Assembly: GCF_014898815.1 (NCBI RefSeq)
Contig: NW_026515500.1
Coordinates: forward strand, 1-64,000
DNA length: 64,000 bases
DNA from: Panonychus citri
Lineage: Eukaryota; Arthropoda; Arachnida; Trombidiformes; Tetranychidae
Direction of reading: 5' to 3'
The notes under the pieces are model-generated. The model was not told the DNA's origin. It saw nothing but the letters and a program-made list of their open reading frames with translations, and made no database searches. The position numbers were made by a program, and so were the translations under genes. How positions within the stretch are numbered: the stretch's first letter is position 1; every line of letters starts with the position of its first letter. Positions 9,679-19,805 of this stretch are shown here, piece by piece.

Positions 9679-12600
9679 TCAGTTAGGTTGACGATTAGAT
9701 GAATTGTCGAGTTCTGGGAATTCGGGAGATCGTAAAATGTAATCATCATGGTGACCATAATTGCTACGGGGAGTTCGAGGGCTGCTAAATCGCAAGTTAG
9801 CATGTCTATTAATGTTTCCTGAGATTTGCGGTGAATTTTGTTGATATTGACGCTGCGGATGAAAATTAGGTGGGTCGTTACGTTTGAGATGATGATGATG
9901 ATCGTTATTATGATGATGATTATTATTGTTAAAATGTGGATTACTATTGCCAGATGAGGGTCGCCATATCGTTTGATGATTAGATGGTTGTTGACGAAAG
10001 AATTGTGGTTGATGATGAGGATAAGACTGGTGTGAATTGGTATTAGGATTGTAAAGAGTTCTATCACTTGTTCGATAACGTTCATTTGGGCTATTGGCCA
10101 TAATGCCGCTCATAGAGGGAGACGATAACTCTAAATATTGTGATCGGTTTGATAGTTGACCTTGTTGGGATTTTTTAAGATTTAAACGCTGCATCTGACG
10201 CTGAACATTATGTAAAAGTGATTGTTTAGAAGGAGATTGTACTTCGTTATCCAGATACTCATTTAAAACAAATGCTTTTCGATTTCTATTTCCTTGTTTT
10301 AATTGCTTTAAAATGGCTCTTGGTGAATCACCTTTATTTTTACCTCTAATTCTCTCAGGGCAGTTATTCTTTTGATGACCAATCCTGCTGCAATAATGAC
10401 ATCCTCGACCTCTTGGAAAAGGTCCATCATTTAGATAACGAGCATCAAAGAAATAATCAGTCCACGAATTATATCCATCAAAATTATCAGGTTGATTACC
10501 TAATCGATTTCTTCCAAGAATTATAGAGGCTTTAATGTAACGAGCCATCTCTGATTCGATACCTTGGCCAAGATTGTGAGAAAGTAAGAATGGATCTGAA
10601 AAGAGAAGGATAAATATGAGACAAACAAGACGAGAGAAAAAAAGAGAAAATTAAATTAAATTTACACAGGGATTAAAAGAAAATCTTTTCAAGATTCTAA
10701 ATAAAAGGCTTATAAACAGAGGAAGATATTAATTGGTTGACTAAACAATTACCCTCAATAGCAATACGCCTTCCAGTCCATTTCTTTTCCATTTTTGTGA
10801 GATCTTGTGATCGCCGGATACAAACAACCAATGCTTCGAATGGAAAAATTTCAGCGTAAAATTTTAAAAATCCATAGAATAGATTACCAACAGTTAGCTT
10901 ATTAGAATTGTAGTGAGTCCATCGTTGTGCAAGTGAATCAATATCATCGAAAAACCATGTATTGTAACCATCGACAGTTCGCTCCGGTGGAGAGTCACCA
11001 TCATAAAGCTCTTGTAAAATTGGTATAACTGGAGGGCTGCATCTTTGTAGATAGTAAAGAGTCATCAGAGTATAAGCGTAAGATGATAGACTCCCTTTGG
11101 ATGCATCACAGATACCACATTTCTAAAAGAAAATGAAGATGATTAAGATTAAGATTGAGATTGAGAGGATGTTGAGAGATGTTTTTATCTAAAATTAAGA
11201 AAAGATAAGTAAAAGATAAACCAATAGTAAATGATAGAAAATGAATAAACCTTGAAAAATTGTTTGACAGTGAATCCCAACATCGCCACACGATCATCGA
11301 CTTGACAATAGGTACGAAGTAACCTGGTATTATGGCTTGCGAGTAGATTGTACAGACTAATATCACAGTCGAAATGTTCTGGAGTTGATCTTCCTTTTAC
11401 AATTTTTCGATTTGATTTGAATCGCAATTTAAGCACTGGAACTTTAGCCTGTGGAATTGGTTGTAAATTTGAGATCCTTTGGCCATGTTTCTTAAATTCA
11501 TCAGCAAGTTTTTTAATGACTTCCGTTTGATCAATACCTCTACCATCTTCATTATCTCTAAAAGTCAAACAAATATCAAGATCACATTTTTTTGCACCAA
11601 AACCATTTTTAGATGAGCCAAAAAGTTGCAAGTTAGCGTCAGGATAAATCTCACGAACCAAACTCGTGAGTGATTCCAATATAGATTCATGAACTTGTTC
11701 ATAATTATCGTCCAATCGTTCGCTGTAATAAAGTCTAGAGCAAACTTCGTCTAATCGAGCTGATTGTTCTGGAAACAAAGTGCTAGGAACAGGAATCAAA
11801 TCAGGTAACTTCTCAGCGGGACAATCCTTTTTGAAATGATCGATACGTTTACATTTTATACAATACTTTTGTGGTAATTTGAAACAAGGGTTAAGATGAA
11901 ACTCTAGTGTATACCAAAAGTGTTCGTGTGTAAGAGAAGCCCATCTTACACTAATTTCGTCTTTAAGACGGTAAGAAATTCCGAATTTCTTGGCCAGTTT
12001 TATATTATAAGTAAAATTAAGTTCTTTTTTACTTGCTTTTGTTTCACCACGAGATTCGTCAGCATCAAATTCTTCATCTGATCCTTTGTCTTTCGTTTCA
12101 TCATCATCACTATCTTCAGAAGCCATTAACGTTCGGAAACAAGGTGAACGAAGTTCTTGGCTGAAATCGTCAAGATTAATAAGACACCTTTCTGCAGTTC
12201 GAGGAATCATGAAGTATCTGTAGGTTCTAAGCAAATTGTGTTGATAATTGTAATACAGTTCTTTTCTTCCGATACTCCGACTCAAATTATGACTATGGTG
12301 GACTGGATCTTCAACAGCAAGAATGCAGGTAGTCCAATTTTTGGAAGACAAAGTTAATTCAAGGCCACGAATGTTAACAACATTATCTCTATTGAAATCT
12401 TTGGCGTAATAAGCCAAAAGTTGTAACCACAATTGACCAAGAGTTTGTTTATTTCGTGAAGGCCAATTGCTTCTTAAAACTGAATATTTTTCTTCTATCG
12501 CTTCTTTGGATGGTGTTGATCCATCAAGTGGGAAAAGACTTGGTAAAACGGGAGGTGAAGTTTGTTGTAGAAAATGGATCACCATAATGTGAAAAGAGTG

Positions 12601-13371
12601 TGATGGCCAGAAACCATGATCGGCTCGATCAAATCCACAATTACGGGCCCATAATTTGAAGCAAGCGGCAAGTTTAGCGACTCTTGGATCAAAGGATTCA
12701 TATTTTGCCAATAGTTCAGCAACCTCAAGACTTGAACTGGAGTAAACACCAAAATGAATTTTCGGTTTTTCTTGACCAAGAAAATGAGATGAATACCGAA
12801 ACGAGAACCTTGGAGATGAGATGTCAAACTCTTTCTGAATCTCAGTATAAACTTCCATATCTAATGACATTTTCATTGCAACATTTTGCAATATCTGAGC
12901 AGAATTATATTTATCTTCATTTTCCAAAACTAATTCAACATTAACATCAGAATTGTCCAAAGCAAATCCTGATACTATTGAACCGTAGGGTCTTAAATAG
13001 ATCCTTGTTCCAGGAAACCAAACATTAATTGTCGCTTCAATCTCTCGGACTGCTGCCATTCGAAGATCTTTTTGCTTTTCAGTCAATAATCTACCAGAAT
13101 ATCTTTCAACCATTCCATCAATGGCACGTAATTGAGCTTTACAGGGTTCAGGCAAACTGAAGATAGTGATATCTTCCTTGAATGAAGTACGTTTATTCCG
13201 ATGTTTTCTATCTTCTGAGATATGCGAAGAAAGGACATATTCTTTGAATTTAATCCGACATAGTTCACACCTATAAAGATATTCTTGATCAGTCTTGCTG
13301 ATACAATTCTGATTATATAAAGCGAGAAGCTGACGATCAACATTTCCATCCGTAGTCATCATGATTATCAC
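9679..13371 (-). CDS. Terminal uridylyltransferase, TUT4/TUT7-like
   Basis: Three exons, complement(join(9679..10595, 10753..11122, 11251..13371)), give 1135 aa. Order of domains: a C2H2-like finger (C35, C38, H50, H57); a first nucleotidyltransferase domain that is catalytically dead (GS 130-131, then SDVN 141-144 where an active enzyme has DxD); a CCHC knuckle (C504, C507, H512, C517); an active nucleotidyltransferase domain with G-S and DLD (D597, D599) and third Asp in DISLYN (D670); a PAP-associated region with GDASKGSLSSYAY-like sequence (starting KCGICDASKG) across the exon 1/2 junction; a second CCHC (C896, C899, H904, C909); and a long Gln/Asn/His-rich disordered tail. The inactive-plus-active layout is that of TUT4/7, which uridylate mRNA tails and pre-let-7 in the cytoplasm. 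Vertebrate TUT4/7 are about 1500-1650 aa. The start is one of several close ATGs near 13371. The intron 1 donor is GTTTAT (weak). Confidence 0.9.
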
Positions 13372-14158
13372 GAAAAAAGAACAGAAATCAAAAGATCACC
13401 AAAAAAATAAAACAAAACACAAGAGAGAAAGAAAAAAGCTTCTTTGGTTTAGATGAAACCAAAACCTTGAAAGAAACTGAAGAGATGAAGGAATAAAATT
13501 TCCAGTGGAATTAAAGTAAATTGAAACCAGTGTCAAACAAAGCAATTAGTTGGACCATGAAGAACGCAAATTAAATTTAATTAAAGAGAAACCAATTAAA
13601 TGAACTCAAAAGCATAAATTAAAATCCATTAAGAATCTTAAAAAAATTTTCTTAAAATGTATTTTCTCAAATCGATTGATCGATAAATTGAACAATCGAA
13701 CATCGAAAAAGTGCTACCATCTCTCGAGGAAAAAACAAACTATAAATGAGAATTTTTTTAATTTTAATTTTTCACTTTTAAAATTTTTAATAATCAATTA
13801 ACATTAATTATCACAAACATGAAAACTAAAATGCAAACCCAACAAAATTTGTCCGTTTGGACCTTCAGGTAATCCTGAAGTATAATTTGTATGAAACATT
13901 GGCTTGGTTGAAGTACAATTTACAATGTAAATTAAAACAGAATTTCACTAAAACTTTAATTGTACTCAAGATCTTTTTGTATTAACAATCAATTTATTGT
14001 CGAGAAATAATTTACATAAACTTGATTGAGATGAATAAAAGCAAAGATTTTTCTTCCAATTGAGAAAAAAGAAAATAAATAAATTGTTCGATGTTGATTT
14101 TAATAGTTGACAGTTTATTCAAACGCACCTTACGAATCGTTTACGATTGTGATCACAA
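13372..14158. other. Intergenic DNA, TUT promoter side
   Basis: No gene seen. It lies upstream of the uridylyltransferase and downstream of atlastin-like copy 4. AT-rich with ATCGATTGATCGAT words near 13675-13700. Confidence 0.45.
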
Positions 14159-15586
14159 TTAATTGTTATAGAAAATGGATCTTACATATTGGGTCATATT
14201 GTAAACACTATTTCGAACACTATCAACTGTATTCGACCATCGAGCTTGTTGACCATCATGAAGAGAATCAGTTCCAATCTGATGCTCGTAGTAGGAGAAA
14301 AATTCAATCAACTTGAGCTGTTTAACAGTTCGAAGTTCATTATTAATAGATCGACATTCGACTTGGAAGATTCCAAGGGCTTTGGCTTTAGCTGAGGTGA
14401 AAATTTCCATTAAATTAGGATCCCCTGCGTAAGATTTCATAATATCATCGATGAACTGAATTCGAGCTTTTTTCAAGGCATTTTCAGCACTCGTTTCTTC
14501 ATGAGAGATAAACAGTTTTTCAACATCAATCTTATTGTGATCTATGGAAACATTAATATTTAGGTCAATTTGTAAATTCTTTCAATCGATTAAATGTATT
14601 TACCATTTAATTGTTTCGCAAGTAAACTGAATCGATTAGAAACTTGCCAAAGTTTCTGCTCTTCTCCTTCCCAAGATTTGATAACAATATTTTCTGGCGA
14701 CAATAAGGATATGACCAATTCTTTGAGATATCCAACGAAATCAGGTCTTATTTTGCTTATCCTTCCATCGAAATGAATATCATCAACATTTTCTCCAGGC
14801 GAAGGTAAAAGAAAACAGTCCATATCAGAGTAACATTGATCTAACGATCTCCATGACGATTCAAGTTTCGACATTTGAACGGTTCGTTTATAGTTGAGAA
14901 ATTTTCGACCACCTTCATTACCATAGTTATAGTCTGAGACGTAAGCCCAATCCCTCACGAGAATCAATAACTTTTGAACAATCTGATCACCAGGTACTCG
15001 AGATTCTTGGGGAAGACATTCACTGAATTTACATAAGTTGCTTATGTCTTTACTCTGAATATTTCGTGACTGATTGTAGATTAGAGTGGAAGAAATCAGG
15101 TTGGAGATGGCGAAAAATTGTTCCTCTTCAATAGATTCACTGGAAAAACCTTGAGTGTCCATCAATAGAACTACAATCTTAGTACCATCTCTACGTTTAA
15201 TGATCAATGGTTTAGACCATAACACGATACCGCGCGTATCTCTATCGATTCCAGGTCTCCATGAAAAGCCTGGAACAAGTTTGAATCTCATCATGAAATA
15301 ATTCAAATGATGATGATGATCTTCAGTAAATACCTGTTAATGGTTCGTCCTCTGAACCAATCCAGTTTTCTTGGTCGTACCGTTGTAAATATCGAAGGAA
15401 AAAGTTCAAGAGAAATGATTTACCTGTTCTCGAATCGCCATTAATGGATACAATTGCCACAGGTAAATCTTTGATACCTTTTTCCAGAGATTCATCTGTA
15501 AAAAGCATATCGACAAACATCAAGTCATTGAATTGAAATTTATGAGTTTTTGGGTTTAACCAGATGATTGGTAAAGGTGAGTTCAT
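14159..15586 (-). CDS. Atlastin-like GTPase, most divergent copy (copy 4)
   Basis: Three exons, complement(join(14159..14541, 14604..15269, 15334..15586)), giving 433 aa. It has one intron more than the other copies, inserted between the LTG and FSW of the switch-I segment. Motifs are G1 GDSRTGKS (50-57), switch-I Thr96 in GIDRDTRG, G3 DTQG (122-125) and VRDW (190-191), so the GTPase core looks intact. The C-terminal 125 residues are helical and Lys/Glu-rich, with AKAKALGIFQVECRSINNEL, and end in a mildly amphipathic segment. Unlike copies 1-3 there is no strong hydrophobic tail, so it may be soluble or peripherally bound. It lies between the inverted-duplication arms. It is probably the outgroup paralogue within this cluster. 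Confidence 0.83.
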
Positions 15587-16138
15587 GATTCAAATGAATT
15601 AATTGCTATCACGATGATCAAATGGAACCATAAAATTAACTACAATTTATTTCATAGATTGGCAACCAAAATTACAAAATACATCAAGTAAATACAAAAG
15701 TGTCTTTTGAGTGTTCAAAACAATAGGAAATCAATCAATTAATGATGATGGTAATTGTATCAACCTCCTGATTAACTTTGACAATCTTATCGATTGAAAC
15801 AAAGTCTAATCCAAATTATAAGCATCATTGATCTAGACTATTCCATAACTTGAGTGATAATTAGGACAATAGGAAAATGAAGTAATTTGTTAATTCGTCA
15901 ACATAATTATCGTGAATTTAAGAGAAGCGAAAAAAATTTTCATTGGAAATTAATTACAATTACAATTTCCTGATGTTGGACAAAACAATTTATTCAAAAG
16001 ATCCGCATTTTCACAACTCATTTTGTTTGGTCTTTAAGAACCTTTGTAAATTGTTTAGGACAATTTATCTTTGTTCAGTTTTCTCTCCATCTTTAATGTT
16101 ATCCTGTTTAACTGAAAAAATTGAGAATTTCTAATAAA
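15587..16138. other. Divergent intergenic region
   Basis: Upstream of both atlastin-like copy 4 (minus) and the small orphan gene at 16139 (plus). AT-rich. No promoter motif or RNA gene could be supported. Confidence 0.4.
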
Positions 16139-16612
16139 ATGTCTTCAGTTTGTAATAAAGAAGATATTTTCTTTGGTGTTTACTTTTATTTGCCTTATGA
16201 TACAAGAATCTCACCGAGTCTTTTTAAATTTGTTATTTCTGCCCCAAATAATCAAGTTGAAGATTCAATTTTGGATTTTGAAAGTGTTCCAACTATTTGT
16301 AAGCGTTGGTTGAATGTAAAAATGACCATTACCAAAGGTTTCAGGATTTATCTCGATCAGGTTGACATGATTCTAGTGATCAAAGGTAACTTGGTACCCG
16401 TTTTCGACCACATTGAGGTAGAAGCTCTATTTCCTTCATTTGTGAAGGATAATCTGGATTCTATTGATTTGGATAAATTAAGTTCGCTACGGCTCATTTT
16501 TCCGGGAATTAGAACAATTTGTATTGAGGTACCAGCAAGGTTCAAGGATGAGTACCAAGGTGTTGAGCTTTTCCGAGCTGATCTTGGCCGTTTGAATTAC
16601 CCGATTGATTAA
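16139..16612 (+). CDS. Hypothetical protein, small orphan gene
   Basis: A single open frame of 157 codons from the ATG at 16139 (an in-frame GTG/ATG-less extension begins at 16121, but this ATG gives the natural start). Composition is that of a real protein: mixed charge, with the segment VPTICKRWLNVKMTI that faintly recalls F-box-like sequences, and a middle IRTICIEVPARFKDEY. No signal peptide or membrane segment. I do not recognise the family. An AATAAA signal follows the stop at about 16647. It ends about 95 bp from the 3' end of the methyltransferase copy B on the other strand. Confidence 0.5.
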   Translation: MSSVCNKEDIFFGVYFYLPYDTRISPSLFKFVISAPNNQVEDSILDFESVPTICKRWLNVKMTITKGFRIYLDQVDMILVIKGNLVPVFDHIEVEALFPSFVKDNLDSIDLDKLSSLRLIFPGIRTICIEVPARFKDEYQGVELFRADLGRLNYPID

Positions 16613-16706
16613 TAGTTAGCTGTTAAGAACCTTTATCATTTTGACTAATAAATAATTTTTCGAATTTTGGATCATCTTTTAATTGTTGATTTATTTTCTT
16701 TGATGG

Positions 16707-17431
16707 TTAAATTGGGAAATTAGAGAAACAAGCAAATTGATTGGCGAGATTGTTTTTGTGTCTTGGAATGAAAGTTGAGCTTGGTTTTAATTGTAACAAT
16801 TTGTCGACCAAATTACTTTGAATCGCTCCAGTGTTGAGAATAATTTTCTCCTTTTTCAGATAATTAATCGTCTCGGTGACTTTGGTGAGACATTCTTCCG
16901 ATAGAAATGGAGGATCACAAACAATAATATCGAAAAAAGAACTGGACAAAACTTCTTTTACGGCCAAAGGATCACGATAATCATAGAACACGAAATTAGG
17001 TCCTAACCGAGCGAATCGTTGATCAAATTCAAGAAGATAAACTTGAACATCAGAATATTTGTCATTTTCCTTAATCATGGAAAGTAATTTAATGTAAACA
17101 GTTGGACATGAGATGCAACCGATTACTCCATTTCCATTGATCGTTTTAATGAGAGAATCGGCCAAGAATTGGGTCGTTTCTTCATCGTACCAGAATTGAC
17201 TCAATTCCTTCAATGGAAGGAAAAGAATTAGAATCACAATTAGAATTAGAATAAGAAACAAATTGTAAATCAAATGATTATTAATACAAAGTTCTAACTC
17301 ACCCAATCTTCAGAGAAGCTCTTTGAATCATCTTGTTGATTGTTTTTCTGTTCCAAGAGAAATTCATTCAATGCTGCCAACGATTCAGCCGAAAGATGAG
17401 GAGGATCATCATCATCTTCGAGATTCGACAT
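16707..17431 (-). CDS. EEF1AKMT1-like protein-lysine methyltransferase, intact copy B
   Basis: Two exons, complement(join(16707..17207, 17303..17431)), with a 95 bp intron (GTGAGT...TTGAAG), giving 209 aa; human EEF1AKMT1 is 214 aa. The N-terminus is acidic (MSNLEDDDDPP), then AESLAALNEFL, the family-typical QFWYDEET, a SAM-fold core with GCISCPTVYIKL, the acidic strand end FEFD-like LLEFDQRF, FYDYRDPL, and the catalytic motif CDPPFLSEECL. Then come ILNTGAI and FIPRH...NLANQFACFSNF. In the family this class I SAM enzyme methylates a lysine of eEF1A in the cytosol. It faces atlastin-like copy 3 across a 294 bp spacer. An AATAAA lies just after the stop. Confidence 0.9.
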
Positions 17432-17725
17432 TTTGTTTACAAACAACAATTGGAAATCACAATTTGCAACAATGTTTAGATTGTAAAGTTTAGAATTGGA
17501 AAGAGACAAGATTTTAATTGTTACCAAAGTGATTTTCTTGGCTCGAAATTCAATCTCATTGATTAGTTGATTTTCTTGTGAATATTGAAAATTGCGCTCA
17601 ACTATTAATTCACTTGAGTGAAAAACCGATTGGATTTTTTTGAAAAAGTTTTTTCTGTTTTGATTTTTAAATTAAAAATTTTTGAATCTTGTTTTACAAA
17701 TTGTGACCTGTGTACCTATTGAATT
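17432..17725. promoter_or_regulatory. Shared divergent promoter region B
   Basis: 294 bp between the starts of the methyltransferase copy B and atlastin-like copy 3. Nearly the same sequence as 3665-3967 with scattered 1-2 nt length differences. Promoter function is inferred from the head-to-head layout. Confidence 0.55.
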
Positions 17726-19071
17726 ATGATGAACGAACCTTTGAAAGTATTTTATTTTAATTCGCGATGGAATACATTCGTTTTCGATGAGAAACTTTAC
17801 TCTCAGTGGTTATCATCATTCAATGAAAAGCACCGAGATTTACCTGTTGCTATTGTTTCCATTGTCGGTGATGCGAGAAAAAGAAAATCTTTTCTTTTGA
17901 ACTTTTTCCTTCGATATTTACAACGACACGATCAAGAAGATTGGATTGGTGATCTGGATGAACCATTAAGAGGTTTCTCATGGAGAGATGACGTCGAGCG
18001 AGATACTATTGGAATCGCTTTATGGCCTAAACCTTTTGTATTGACACGAAAAGATGGTTCAAAAATTGTTGTTATTTTAATGGACATTCAGGGTTTTTAT
18101 GATGATCATAATGACCACGATACAATCGGTCAATTTTTCATCATTTCAACAATTATTTCATCGATTCAAATCTATAATCAGAAGGGAAACATTCAATCAA
18201 ATGATTTTACAATTTTATCAAAATTCAGTGAATATGCTAATAAAGTCGGGTTAGAAAATGGTGTTGACGGCTTTCAGCGATTGCTGTTCGTGATCCGAAT
18301 TTTGTCTAAGTCAAGAGAACTTGAATTTGGATTCAAGGGGGGAAACAATTACCTGAAATACAAGAAAGAAATTCATCTGGATAAATTTTGTTCTCCATGG
18401 GCAAACTTGGAGAAGTGTTATTCGGACATAGGTTTTTTCTTGTTACCTTCAATTGGAGATCGAGCTGAAGATCTTGATTTTAATGGAAAAATAAGTAAAC
18501 TGAAACCTGAATTTGTCAAAGCTCTTAGAGAATTGGTTCCATCACTATTAGCACCAGACAGAATTGTCACCAAATCAATTGGAGGAGAAGAAGCTCAATG
18601 TTGGCAAGTCCTGAATATCTTCAAGAAATTAGCAGAAAGTAAAGGTATTTTCTTTTTACCTTCAATGAGGTTTATTTATTAATAATTATTTATCTTCTTT
18701 TATTTTTTCAAGCAATGGAATCAATTAAGAAATCTCAAACTATAAAAGACATCTCGCAAATCATTAAGGCTTCTTATCATTCCAAAACCCTTTTCCATTT
18801 CACTTTTCAAGAGAAAGGGTTTCTTTTTGCCCAGGAATTGTCTATTCGAATGTACGACAACGAAATACAATTAGTTCATGGTGAAAAAATGCTCGCGTCT
18901 TCTGCTCGGGATGATTTGTTTGTTTACTTTGGAAGTTTGCTAAATAATTACATCAAGATTAATGAAGCTTCCATCAATAGACCGAGTAAAATTGATTGGG
19001 TCAAGATGATCGGAGTTGGAGCATTTGTTGCCTTTACTGTAGCGAGTCTTGTCTTGCTGAAAAGGCCATGA
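17726..19071 (+). CDS. Atlastin-like copy 3, probable pseudo-GTPase
   Basis: Two exons, join(17726..18644, 18713..19071), with a 68 bp GT-AG intron; 425 aa, the same length as copy 2. The frame is fully open, yet the nucleotide-binding motifs have decayed: G1 reads GDARKRKS (48-55), with Arg53 where the P-loop glycine of GxxxxGKS belongs; G3 reads DIQG (120-123) in place of DTQG; and the G4 segment reads IRILS (Arg191-Ile192), losing the Asp and Trp of RDW. The C-terminus keeps a hydrophobic tail anchor. If expressed, it is unlikely to bind or hydrolyse GTP normally. It could be a regulatory partner of the active copies or a gene losing constraint. There are two in-frame ATGs at 17726 and 17729. 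Confidence 0.85.
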
Positions 19072-19147
19072 ACTTTTAAAATGTTTCTTAACACTCATTT
19101 GAAACTAAAAGATATATGTATCCTAAATGCTCCCTTTGTGAAATTTT

Positions 19148-19805
19148 TCAGAAATTGATAAAATTTTGATAATCGACTCGAAAGCAATCAAATGGAAGTA
19201 CACGCGCTAAGGAAATCGACAGGACTGGAGTTCCAACCAATAATTTAATAGATTGGGTCACTAATAATATAATTAGAGGTGGACGTTTAATTGGCGCTAC
19301 TATTTCTACTCTTATTTTGCGAAATAAGCCTACAAAAAAACTCATAAAGTCATGAGTTGTACTTTTCTCAACATTTAACGTTATATGGAACCTCAACTTG
19401 GAGCTGAAAGACTCAAAAAGTACAAATAATATTTATTAAATATCTCCTTTGAAAGATTCATTCAAAATGTCCAAATTTTGATCACACTTTCGATTCTAAA
19501 GCTTTCTCGATGAAGCGGAGTGACATTGATTCGATGGAGATCTGTAAATACAAACGGTGTCTCAAAAAACACTCGCCCAAATGGAAACACATCTTTCATA
19601 CTGGAAACTTTCGAGTCAATTTCCTCATTGTGAGCAGAATAAATTCGACCAATTCCGAAAAGAGCCGAAAAACTGTTAATTGGCAAAGATCACACGTTCT
19701 CAGCATATCGGTATCCAAAGTGACCATAAAATTATTCAATTTCTGTGGACTCAAAAGTCTTGAAATTACAGTTAATCCATTAATAAAAGCGGATGATTTC
19801 TGTAA
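19148..19805 (-). pseudogene. Degenerate coding sequence of unknown family
   Basis: Minus-strand frames in this stretch have protein-like composition but do not form one open frame. A segment at about 19690-19805 (containing INGLTVISRLLSPQKLNNF) shifts frame near 19670-19690 into a 74-codon block (19462-19686) with FGIGRIYSAHNEEIDSK and FVFTDLHRINV. A further open block at 19148-19396 may follow after an intron or another break. I do not recognise the family. It lies directly beyond arm B. It could also be chance frames. Confidence 0.3.

Larger units (their letters stand above)
16679..19108. repeat. Inverted duplication, arm B
   Basis: Reverse copy of arm A at about 2303-4724. It contains the intact EEF1AKMT1-like gene (minus) and atlastin-like copy 3 (plus). 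Differences in methyltransferase exon 2 are few and silent in the parts compared, while the linked atlastin genes differ at many residues. Together with arm A it forms a large palindrome-like structure with a spacer of about 12 kb. Confidence 0.85.

Noticed and set aside
9654..10085. Ile/His-rich minus frame overlapping the uridylyltransferase 3' exon
   Set aside because: Out-of-frame shadow of the disordered tail of that gene.
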